The notes beneath the pieces were generated by a model. That model did not search any database. It was not told the DNA's origin and saw nothing but the letters and a program-made list of their open reading frames with translations. The translations under genes and the position numbers were made by a program. 37,928 nt of DNA from Candidatus Pelagibacter sp. (lineage in GTDB: Bacteria > Pseudomonadota > Alphaproteobacteria > Pelagibacterales > Pelagibacteraceae). Shown here one piece after another: positions 27,698 through 34,710 of the stretch. The DNA is taken from contig JAOIXS010000009.1 of assembly GCA_028225715.1 (NCBI GenBank), forward strand, positions 1-37,928. The letters are read 5' to 3'. Positions within the stretch are counted from its first letter, which is position 1; every line of letters starts with the position of its first letter.

Positions 27698-27859
27698 TAT
27701 AATAATTTTAAAATTGAATGAATAAGTAGTGTTTTAAGGCAAAATGTCAAAAAAAAACAGGTAAATCAACAAAATACAAGTGATGTAAAAATACAACATA
27801 TTTGATTATTTTTAAAAGATATTGAGGAAAGTTAAAAAATTTTGTCATTAAATGCTATT

Positions 27860-27900
27860 TATACTCAGTTTAATATTAAACAATAATTAACAAATAAGGA
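27860..27900 (+). promoter_or_regulatory. Porin -10 element and ribosome-binding site
   Basis: TATACT (27860-27865) is five of six to the -10 consensus and would give a leader of about 35 bases. No good -35 stands at the normal distance. AAGGA (27896-27900), six bases before the ATG, is one of the few clear Shine-Dalgarno sequences in the window and suits a highly expressed protein. The rest of the 209-base spacer (27698-27906) shows nothing else that I can name. Confidence 0.4.
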
Positions 27901-27906
27901 AAAACA

Positions 27907-28845
27907 ATGAACAAACTAAAAACATTAGGTTTGACTGCATTAGGAACAGCACTTATTTCAACTTCAGCTTTTGCTGCTGATATGAGTGTTACTGGTGGAG
28001 CTTCAATATCTTTCGACGATACGAACAGAGGTAAAGCTAATAGAGGTAATGGTATGTACATGGGTGATAGCATTAACTTTAACGCTTCTGGCGAAATGGA
28101 TAATGGTTGGGGCGTTGCAGTTCACTATGAAATAGATGGTGGAGCATTAGATGACCACAGCATAACTTTAACTCTTGGCGAAATGGGATCAGTGAATTTC
28201 AATGGTTCAGGTGGAACTCTTGCAGTAGGTGCAATGGATGACGTTATGCCTAACGCTTACGAAGAATCATGGGACATAGTTGCAGGAGCTGATGCTAATG
28301 TAATTAATGGTGTTTCTGGAGCTAGTAGCATTAAATATACTTCACCAACAGTTTCAGGTGCAAGTTTCTCAATAGGTTACATAAACGCATCTGATGCAGT
28401 AACTGATAAATCGTACAGCGATTATTCAATTACTATAGCACCAGAAGCAGTTGAAGGTTTATCTATGGGTTACGCAGCTGGTGACAGTGAAGAAGTATCT
28501 GGTACTACACAAGATGATTCTACTATGTACGTTAAGTATGTATATGGACCAGTAACTGTAGGTTACCAAGTATCTGAAAGAGACGTAAACGCTGCAGCTT
28601 CTGATTTAGAAACTGATGCTTATGGTATCACTTACGCTATATCAGATAATATCTCTGTAGGTTATCACGTAAGTGAAACTACTTTAGATACTGATAGTGA
28701 TGCGCAAGAATCAACAGGTTTGTCTGCTTCTTACACAATGGGATCAATGACTTTAGCTGGAGCTATGAACAAAGTTGATAACGTTGCTTTTGCAGCATCT
28801 GATGACCTTGAAGGTTATGAGTTCACATTATCATTTGCGTTTTAA
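27907..28845 (+). CDS. Outer-membrane porin
   Basis: Predicted trimeric beta-barrel channel for small solutes. The product has 312 residues. The signal peptide ends AFA before Ala24 (LGLTALGTALISTSAFA-ADMS). The mature protein consists of alternating short amphipathic strands with Gly/Ser turns, is acidic, has few lysines compared with neighbours, and ends in SFAF with a terminal Phe, the signal for BAM-mediated insertion. It resembles the Rhodobacter-type porins (Gram-negative porin families) but the exact family is not certain. Codon choice and composition are less AT-biased than in neighbouring genes, as expected for an abundant protein. It has its own Shine-Dalgarno and a strong terminator, so it is a one-gene transcript. 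Confidence 0.9.
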   Translation: MNKLKTLGLTALGTALISTSAFAADMSVTGGASISFDDTNRGKANRGNGMYMGDSINFNASGEMDNGWGVAVHYEIDGGALDDHSITLTLGEMGSVNFNGSGGTLAVGAMDDVMPNAYEESWDIVAGADANVINGVSGASSIKYTSPTVSGASFSIGYINASDAVTDKSYSDYSITIAPEAVEGLSMGYAAGDSEEVSGTTQDDSTMYVKYVYGPVTVGYQVSERDVNAAASDLETDAYGITYAISDNISVGYHVSETTLDTDSDAQESTGLSASYTMGSMTLAGAMNKVDNVAFAASDDLEGYEFTLSFAF

Positions 28846-28867
28846 TTAACTCAAGTAATATAGATTT

Positions 28868-28898
28868 AAAAGGCCTCTTTTATAGGGGCCTTTTTTTT
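28868..28898 (+). terminator. Intrinsic terminator of the porin gene
   Basis: AAAAGGCCTC (28868-28877), loop TTTTATA, GGGGCCTTTT (28885-28894): a ten-base stem with one G-U pair, followed by an uninterrupted T run to 28898. The T run reaches into the stop codon of the convergent TenI-like gene. On the opposite strand the stem is followed by only TTTT, so it may act weakly in that direction. Confidence 0.93.
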
Positions 28899-29424
28899 AT
28901 TCAAAAAATGATATACCCGCTAAACCAAAGTAATTAATTAGATTTAACATTTTCAAGTTTTTTTTAGAAATTCCCCCCAAGCCCACAATCTTTTTTTTTG
29001 TTAATAAAGACAGTAATTTAAACCTATAAATACCTAAGTAGTTTTTATTTTTTTTGAATATTGATGATAAAAAAATAGCTTGAACATTTTGTAATTCTTT
29101 AGTCTTTAGTTCATAAATATTATGAGCAGAGCCTAAAATAATAAAATTTTTTTTAAAAGAATAAGAAAGATGCTTTTTACTTTTATTAAATGATGGAATA
29201 TAGATGCCATCTAAGCCAAATTTTATTGCCAATCTAACATTATTAGAAAGTAAAAATTTATTACCTTTTTTCTTACAATAATTTTTTAACTGTAAAATTA
29301 ATGTTTCATCGACTTCTTGATTATAATTTCTATAAATTATAGCCGTATCTTTGTCTTGTTTATCTATGTGACTTTGGTCAAATTTATTTATAAAGTAATA
29401 TTTATTTGAAATTTTATTATGCAT
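28897..29424 (-). CDS. TenI/ThiE-superfamily protein with degenerate active site
   Basis: A barrel-type protein related to thiamine phosphate synthase (ThiE) and TenI. The product has 175 residues, shorter than ThiE (about 200-215). Recognisable segments are LLSNNVRLAIKFGLDGIYIPS, which aligns with the ThiE substrate loop but has NNV where NDR is usual; ILGSAHNIYELKTKE, aligning with the IGxSxH strand; AIFLSSIFKKNKNYLG, aligning with GPVFxTxTK; and IVGLGGISKKNLKML, the phosphate-binding GGI loop. The diphosphate-binding and metal-binding residues of ThiE seem largely lost, so thiamine synthesis is doubtful. Its ATG shares the self-complementary ATGCAT with the divergent yggS gene. Confidence 0.72.
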   Translation of the reverse strand: MHNKISNKYYFINKFDQSHIDKQDKDTAIIYRNYNQEVDETLILQLKNYCKKKGNKFLLSNNVRLAIKFGLDGIYIPSFNKSKKHLSYSFKKNFIILGSAHNIYELKTKELQNVQAIFLSSIFKKNKNYLGIYRFKLLSLLTKKKIVGLGGISKKNLKMLNLINYFGLAGISFFE

Positions 29425-30069
29425 AACACGGTTAAAAATTTAATTTATATAGAAGACCTTATTAAATCTAAAGCAAATCTTAACAAACCACCTAAAATAA
29501 TTGCTGTATCAAAGACTTTTCCAATTGAAAATATCTTACCATTAATTGAGCATGGACATCTTCATTATGGCGAAAATAAAGTTCAGGAAGGAGTAGATAA
29601 ATGGAGTGATATAAAAAATAGAAACGATAATATTAAGCTGCATTTGATAGGAAGACTTCAAACCAATAAGGTTAAATTTGCATTAAAATTGTTTGATTAT
29701 ATTCACTCACTAGACAGTCTAAAATTAGCAAATAAAATTGCTGAAGAACAAGAAAAACAAGGAAAAAAACCTAAAATATTCATACAAGTAAATATTGGAG
29801 ATGAAGATCAAAAATCAGGAATAAATAAAGAAAAGTTGAGTGACTTTTATAATTTTTGCAAAAATTTGAATTTAGACATTATTGGTACAATGTGCATTCC
29901 CCCAAATGACAATAATACAGAAAAATATTTTTCAGAAATGAATGACATAAACAAAGAATTAAATTTAATAGAATTAAGTATGGGTATGTCAGGAGATTAC
30001 CTAGAAGCAACTAGATTTAATGCAACATATGTTAGGGTGGGTTCAAAAATATTTGGTAGCAGGGATTAA
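29419..30069 (+). CDS. YggS/PROSC family PLP-binding protein (PLP homeostasis)
   Basis: Pyridoxal-phosphate-binding alanine-racemase-fold protein that buffers PLP and affects amino acid balance. The product has 216 residues. The PLP lysine is Lys32 in IIAVSKTFP. Other signatures are HYGENKVQEGVDKW, HLIGRLQTNKVKFALKLFDYIHSLDS, IFIQVNIGDEDQKSGI and LSMGMSGDYLEATRFNATYVRVGSKIFG, which binds the phosphate. There is no N-terminal extension beyond the normal length, which supports the start at 29419 despite having no Shine-Dalgarno and a six-base overlap with the divergent gene's start. It overlaps the convergent L,D-transpeptidase gene by four bases. Confidence 0.95.
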   Translation: MHNTVKNLIYIEDLIKSKANLNKPPKIIAVSKTFPIENILPLIEHGHLHYGENKVQEGVDKWSDIKNRNDNIKLHLIGRLQTNKVKFALKLFDYIHSLDSLKLANKIAEEQEKQGKKPKIFIQVNIGDEDQKSGINKEKLSDFYNFCKNLNLDIIGTMCIPPNDNNTEKYFSEMNDINKELNLIELSMGMSGDYLEATRFNATYVRVGSKIFGSRD

Positions 30070-30554
30070 CCTATTCTAATCTTAGTTTTTTTATCTATTA
30101 ATTTTAATAATATTTCAAAATCATTCTTTTTTAAAGCAACACATCCAGCGGTTGGTTTATAATCATCAGTTAAGTGAATAAATATAGCACTTCCCTTGTT
30201 TGGAATTTTTTTTTCATTATGGGAAATAGAAATTACATAGTCATATTTGTGGTCTTTTCTATATAAATTTTCTTTGAGATCTTTATTACGTGTTCTAATT
30301 TCTTCATTATATTTTTGATCTTTGGGATCATCACACCAAGCCATATTTTTTTTGATAGGTTTCTTGTTCAAATTACACCTTGGAATGCCAACCCGATCCT
30401 CTCTGAAGTATAATTTTTTTAAATTAAATAGTCCTTTGGGAGTGTTATAATCACCTTCTATTTTATTTGATTTTAAGCCATTTTTACCAACACAGCACTT
30501 TAATTTAAAATTATCAATTATAAGGGTGTTTTTATTTTTCACATGAATTATCAT
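30066..30554 (-). CDS. L,D-transpeptidase (YkuD-domain) family protein
   Basis: Predicted YkuD-fold protein; family members cross-link peptidoglycan or attach proteins to it. The product has 162 residues from the ATG at 30554 (a TTG two codons upstream at 30560 is less likely). The catalytic region reads AIFIHLTDDYKPTAGCVAL, with His127 and the nucleophile Cys138 in the T-x-GC-hydrophobic motif of the compact COG3786-like subgroup. Upstream, GDYNTPKGLFNLKKLYFRED is the conserved GxxxTPxGxF segment. No signal peptide or membrane helix is seen, which is odd for a periplasmic enzyme; export would need another route. It is divergent from the winged-helix gene across only 14 bases. Confidence 0.88.
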   Translation of the reverse strand: MIIHVKNKNTLIIDNFKLKCCVGKNGLKSNKIEGDYNTPKGLFNLKKLYFREDRVGIPRCNLNKKPIKKNMAWCDDPKDQKYNEEIRTRNKDLKENLYRKDHKYDYVISISHNEKKIPNKGSAIFIHLTDDYKPTAGCVALKKNDFEILLKLIDKKTKIRIG

Positions 30555-30568
30555 AAACAAAACTAAAT

Positions 30569-31156
30569 ATGATTAAGCAAAATCTTTTTATTATAAATTT
30601 TAATTCATTATATGAAATTCTAAATGAGATTAAAGATAAATTATCTTTTAATATTGAAAATTATGTAAGTGAGGATATTTTTTTAAAAAAATCTGATATA
30701 GATTTGAAAAATTCCTTAATTATCTCTAAATCAAATAATAAATTAATTTTAGAAAAAAAATTAGATCCTAAAATTTTTTTTGACTTAAGCTTATTTCCAA
30801 TCCCAATTGATAGATTGATAGAATTAATTAACATTCAATTAATAAAATTAAGATTCAACCAGCAGTCTAAAATTAATATTAAGGATTATGAATTAGACAT
30901 AAATTCAAAATTTATTGCTAAAAATGATTTACATTTAAAATTAACTGAAAAAGAAATTGAAATTATTTTATACTTAAGTGCAACAAAAACAAAATATGAT
31001 GTGGCAGATTTACAGAAAAATATATGGGGCTATTCAACAAATATGGAAACCCACACGGTTGAAACGCATATTTATAGATTAAGAAAAAAAATAGATGATA
31101 AATTTAATGATCAGAGTTTTATATTAAGTGATAAAAGTGGCTATTTTATTGACTAA
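30569..31156 (+). CDS. OmpR/PhoB-type winged-helix protein lacking a normal receiver domain
   Basis: Predicted DNA-binding regulator. The product has 195 residues. The C-terminal half (about 105-195) is a Trans_reg_C winged helix: LKLTEKEIEIILYLSATKTKYDVADLQKNIWGYSTNMETHTVETHIYRLRKKIDDKF, with the recognition helix TVETHIYRLRKKI, ending SGYFID. The N-terminal half has roughly the length of a shortened receiver domain, but I cannot find the acidic pocket or the phospho-accepting Asp, so it is unlikely to be phosphorylated in the usual way. A similar protein near an L,D-transpeptidase gene occurs in other Alphaproteobacteria, as far as I recall. No partner kinase is present here. Confidence 0.82.
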   Translation: MIKQNLFIINFNSLYEILNEIKDKLSFNIENYVSEDIFLKKSDIDLKNSLIISKSNNKLILEKKLDPKIFFDLSLFPIPIDRLIELINIQLIKLRFNQQSKINIKDYELDINSKFIAKNDLHLKLTEKEIEIILYLSATKTKYDVADLQKNIWGYSTNMETHTVETHIYRLRKKIDDKFNDQSFILSDKSGYFID

Positions 31157-31162
31157 AATGAT

Positions 31163-32092
31163 TTAATTTAACCTTGCGCCAATTTTTTCAATTATTTTTG
31201 AAGACATCTCAGTGCCCTTTTCAAGACTGTCTTTAATAGAAAAATTATTGATATAACCGTGGAGAAAACCAGCTGCAAATAGATCACCGGCACCTGTTAA
31301 GTCTACTATTTTTAAATTTGACTTACTTTGGCATTCAATAACTTCATTATTTTTAATAGCAATACTTCCTTTTTCACCTCGAGTAATAACCAACAGTTTT
31401 CCTAGTTGTTTTCCAAATGCAATAACTTCATCAAAGTTTTGAGCATTGATTAATGATTTAATTTCTTGTTCATTTGCAAAAATAATATCAAGTTTATTTT
31501 TAACTAAATCTAAAAAGTCCTTTTTGTGTCTCTCCACACAAAATTGATCTGATAAAGACATTGCTTTAGTATTAGAGAGTGACATTGCTTTATCAAAAGC
31601 TGATTTTGGTTCTCCCTCATCCCACAAATATCCTTCTAAAAATATCATGTCACTTTTTTGTATAGCTTTATCATTAATATCGCTTTGGCTAATTTTTCCA
31701 GCAATTCCTAAAAATGTAACCATCGTTCTTTCTGCATCAGGTGTGATCAATATCAAACAAGTTCCAGTTGGTGAAACTTCCTCTTTTTTATTATAAAAAT
31801 ACTGAACTTTTTCTATAGTCAGACCTTCTTCATATTTTTTTCCTAATTCATCAGCATTAATCTTGCCTATAAATCCAACATCATTTCCTAATTGAGACAG
31901 TCCAACAATAGAATTTGCAACAGATCCACCAGAAACTGTTTCTTCAATTTCTAGAGTTGATAAAAGTTTTTTAAACTCATTTTCATCAACCAATTTCATT
32001 GTACTTTTTGTTAATTGATTATTTATCAAATATTGATCATCAACTTTACAAATGACATCAACAATTGCATTACCAATTCCTAGTATTTTCAT
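31163..32092 (-). CDS. Adenosine-kinase-like PfkB family carbohydrate kinase
   Basis: PfkB/ribokinase-fold kinase, probably adenosine kinase (adenosine to AMP), although sugar substrates cannot be excluded. The product has 309 residues. The N-terminal GIGNAIVDVICKVDD and the GGSVANSIVGLSQLG segment are family signatures. The C-terminal catalytic motif VDLTGAGDLFAAGFLHG has the anion hole GAGD at 267-270 with catalytic Asp270. The FANEQEIKSL and VITRGEKGSIAI segments are typical of the ATP site. It is separated by one base from nth and ends six bases from the convergent winged-helix gene. Confidence 0.9.
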   Translation of the reverse strand: MKILGIGNAIVDVICKVDDQYLINNQLTKSTMKLVDENEFKKLLSTLEIEETVSGGSVANSIVGLSQLGNDVGFIGKINADELGKKYEEGLTIEKVQYFYNKKEEVSPTGTCLILITPDAERTMVTFLGIAGKISQSDINDKAIQKSDMIFLEGYLWDEGEPKSAFDKAMSLSNTKAMSLSDQFCVERHKKDFLDLVKNKLDIIFANEQEIKSLINAQNFDEVIAFGKQLGKLLVITRGEKGSIAIKNNEVIECQSKSNLKIVDLTGAGDLFAAGFLHGYINNFSIKDSLEKGTEMSSKIIEKIGARLN

Positions 32093-32093
32093 A

Positions 32094-32747
32094 TTAAGCT
32101 TTTTTTATTTTAACTGGATTTATTCGATTAGGATAACAAGTCGTGCAAATTTTACAAGTCAAACCATAACATTCCCTAGCCTTGCAAAATTCTCTTCCAT
32201 AATAAATTATTTGTAAATGTAATTTACTCCATGTTTTTTCTGGAAAAATTCTTTTTAGATCTTTTTCGGTTTGGATAACATTTTTTCCATTTGTTAGGCC
32301 CCATCTTTGAGCTAATCTGTGTATATGAGTATCAATTGCAAAAGCTGGAACTCCAAAACCCTGAGACATGACTACACTTGCTGTTTTATGGCCTACACCA
32401 GGCAGTTTTTCAAGTTCTTCAAAGCTTTTAGGAACTTTACCCCCATGCTTTTCTAGAAGCAGCTTAGACATCAAATAAATACTTTTTGCTTTTACCCGAA
32501 AGAGACCAATACTTTTAATCAATTTTTCAATTTTTTTTCTGCCTAATTTTACAAAATGTTCAGGTCTATTATATTTTGGATAAATATTTTTAGTTACATT
32601 GTTAACATTTAGATCAGTGCATTGTGCTGATAGAAGAACCGACATTAAGAGAGTATAATTATTAGTATGATCTAGTGGGATAGGGGTTGTTGGATAAATT
32701 TTATTTAAAATTTTTAGTATTTTTTTAGCTTTTTCTTTTTCATCCAT
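32094..32747 (-). CDS. nth: Endonuclease III (DNA glycosylase/AP lyase) Nth
   Basis: Base-excision repair enzyme for oxidised pyrimidines. The product has 217 residues. The helix-hairpin-helix LEKLPGVGHKTASVVMSQGFG carries the catalytic Lys, and FAIDTHIHRLAQRWGL the catalytic Asp (IDTH). The C-terminal [4Fe-4S] loop contains five cysteines at 188, 193, 198, 201 and 204 (CKARECYGLTCKICTTC), not the usual C-x6-C-x2-C-x5-C spacing. The start overlaps the dapB stop by one base. The rest of the protein is canonical, so the activity call is firm while the cluster geometry is unusual. Confidence 0.96.
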   Translation of the reverse strand: MDEKEKAKKILKILNKIYPTTPIPLDHTNNYTLLMSVLLSAQCTDLNVNNVTKNIYPKYNRPEHFVKLGRKKIEKLIKSIGLFRVKAKSIYLMSKLLLEKHGGKVPKSFEELEKLPGVGHKTASVVMSQGFGVPAFAIDTHIHRLAQRWGLTNGKNVIQTEKDLKRIFPEKTWSKLHLQIIYYGREFCKARECYGLTCKICTTCYPNRINPVKIKKA

Positions 32748-33523
32748 TATCTAAAATTCAATAAATCTCTCATTGAATAAAGACCTGGTTTTTTATTAAT
32801 AAGCCATTTTGCTGCTGTTAATGCTCCATCTGAATAAAGAGCTCTATCAAAAGCCTCATGATTTAATTTTATTATCTCTTTACCACTAGAAAATGTAACT
32901 TCATGCTCACCAACAATTTCACCTTTTCTAATTGAATTGAAATTAATTTTTTTTCCATAAGGAAAAGATTTTTTATTTAAAAATTTTTTACCCATTAAGC
33001 TATCAAGGTTTTTATTTTTCCCATCTGCAATTCCTTTTCCAAGCATTAAAGCTGTTCCTGATGGATAATCCTTTTTATGTTTATGATGAACCTCAAATAC
33101 TTTGCTTAAATATTCATCATTTAGTGATTTTGAGGCAATTTCAGTTAAATACATTAATAAATTAACACCAAGGCTCATATTGCCTGCTTTTAAAATAGGG
33201 ATTTTTTTAGAAAATTTTTTAATTAGAATCTCTTCTTTCCTGTTAAATCCAGTTGTTCCAATTACTACTCTTTTTTTTAATTTAGATGCAATTTTTAGAA
33301 TATCTAAAGTACAGCTTGGGACTGTAAAATCTATTATTACATCAGTTTTTTTAAAAGCTTGTTCAGTATTCATATCAAGCTTGATACCAGCAATTTTTTT
33401 ATTGATAACTTTATTTTCTGTAAGAGCAGCTAGTTTAAAATTCTTATTATTCTTTGAAGATTTAATAAGTTGTTGACCCATTCTCCCTAGACAACCAGAA
33501 ATAGCTAAATTGATTTTTTTCAT
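32747..33523 (-). CDS. dapB: 4-hydroxy-tetrahydrodipicolinate reductase DapB
   Basis: NAD(P)H-dependent reduction step in the diaminopimelate/lysine pathway, supplying peptidoglycan precursor. The product has 258 residues. The nucleotide-binding motif is ISGCLGRMGQQLI (near 8-20). The catalytic and substrate segment EVHHKHKKDYPSGTAL holds the conserved HH-x-HK and PSGTA motif. The VIGTTGFN loop and the C-terminal HEAFDRALYSDGALTAAKWLINKKPGLYSMRDLL segment are also typical. It lies 36 bases after dnaJ and overlaps nth by one base. Confidence 0.97.
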   Translation of the reverse strand: MKKINLAISGCLGRMGQQLIKSSKNNKNFKLAALTENKVINKKIAGIKLDMNTEQAFKKTDVIIDFTVPSCTLDILKIASKLKKRVVIGTTGFNRKEEILIKKFSKKIPILKAGNMSLGVNLLMYLTEIASKSLNDEYLSKVFEVHHKHKKDYPSGTALMLGKGIADGKNKNLDSLMGKKFLNKKSFPYGKKINFNSIRKGEIVGEHEVTFSSGKEIIKLNHEAFDRALYSDGALTAAKWLINKKPGLYSMRDLLNFR

Positions 33524-33559
33524 CTAAGAAAATATTAACCTTTTTTATCTAATTAGTCT

Positions 33560-34678
33560 TTAGTTTTTCCAAAAACTCTTAGCTTTTTGAAAGAATTGTT
33601 TAATACTTGGATTAGATTTTTCGTTTTCAATTTCTCTAAATTTTTCAAGTAATTCTTTTTGTTCTTTATTTAAAGAAATAGGAACTTCGGTATTTACTTG
33701 GACATAAAAGTCTCCATTTCCACTTCCTCTCATATAAGGCATACCTTTACCCTTTAGTCTAAACTGTTTTCCATTTTGAGTTCCACCAGGTATTTTAATT
33801 TTAGCTTTTCCACCATCAATTGTTGGTATTTCTATTGTGGTTCCTAATGCTGCATCTGCAATGGATATAGGGAATTCAAAGAATAGATTTTCATCAGATC
33901 TTTTAAATAAGTCATGAGAATGAACATTTATAAAAAGATAAAGATCACCATTTGCTCCGCCCCTAGATCCTGCTTCACCTTTGCCAGCCAATCTAATCCT
34001 AGTACCATCATCAACACCTTTAGGGATTGTAACTGATATTTTTTTTGAAGCTTGCTTGTTACCTTGACCATTACAATCTGTGCATGGATTTGTTATTTCT
34101 TCACCAGAACCAGCGCACTGAGGACAAGTTTGTTGAACAGTAAAAAAACCTTGGTTAGATCTTACTTTACCATTTCCACCACAAACTGTGCATCTATCTG
34201 GAGAATGACCGGGTTTAGAGCCATTACCTTTGCAAGTATTGCATTTTTCTGTAGTTGAAAATTTTATATCTTGTTTTTTGCCTTCATAGGCTTCTTCAAG
34301 AGTAATAGATAAATCATATCGTAGGTCAGAGCCTCTATTATTAGTTTTTTGTCTGCCTCTTGATTGTCTACTACCGAAATCACCAAAAAAATCCTCAAAA
34401 ATATCTGAGAAATCTGCTCCACCAAAGCCTCCACCTTGTCTTCCACCACCACCTTCAAAAGCAGCATGGCCAAAGTTATCGTAGTTTTGTTTTTTTTCTT
34501 TATCTGAGAGGATTCCATAAGCTTCACCAGCTTCTTTAAACTTATCTTCAGAAGTTTTATCTCCAGGATTTTTATCAGGGTGATGTTTAACTGCTAGTTT
34601 TCTATATGCAGATTTTAATTCTTCAGGGCTCGCATTCTTACCAACACCCAAGACGTCATAAAAATCTCTTTTAGCCAT
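33560..34678 (-). CDS. dnaJ: Chaperone protein DnaJ
   Basis: Hsp40 co-chaperone that loads substrates on DnaK and stimulates its ATPase. The product has 372 residues. The J domain (1-70) has HPD at 33-35. A Gly/Phe-rich linker follows ([27 protein letters not shown]), then four CxxCxGxG zinc-binding repeats ([32 protein letters not shown]) in the 130-210 region and a C-terminal substrate-binding domain. It lies 32 bases after dnaK, in grpE-dnaK-dnaJ order, and is probably expressed with dnaK. Confidence 0.99.
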   Translation of the reverse strand: MAKRDFYDVLGVGKNASPEELKSAYRKLAVKHHPDKNPGDKTSEDKFKEAGEAYGILSDKEKKQNYDNFGHAAFEGGGGRQGGGFGGADFSDIFEDFFGDFGSRQSRGRQKTNNRGSDLRYDLSITLEEAYEGKKQDIKFSTTEKCNTCKGNGSKPGHSPDRCTVCGGNGKVRSNQGFFTVQQTCPQCAGSGEEITNPCTDCNGQGNKQASKKISVTIPKGVDDGTRIRLAGKGEAGSRGGANGDLYLFINVHSHDLFKRSDENLFFEFPISIADAALGTTIEIPTIDGGKAKIKIPGGTQNGKQFRLKGKGMPYMRGSGNGDFYVQVNTEVPISLNKEQKELLEKFREIENEKSNPSIKQFFQKAKSFWKN

Positions 34679-34710
34679 AAGTTACTTTAAGATGATAGTT
34701 GTTTTAAGTC

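Noticed and set aside
27842..27865. TTGTCA with TATACT as a complete porin promoter
   Set aside because: The spacing is only 12 bases, too short for a sigma-70 promoter; only the -10 was kept.
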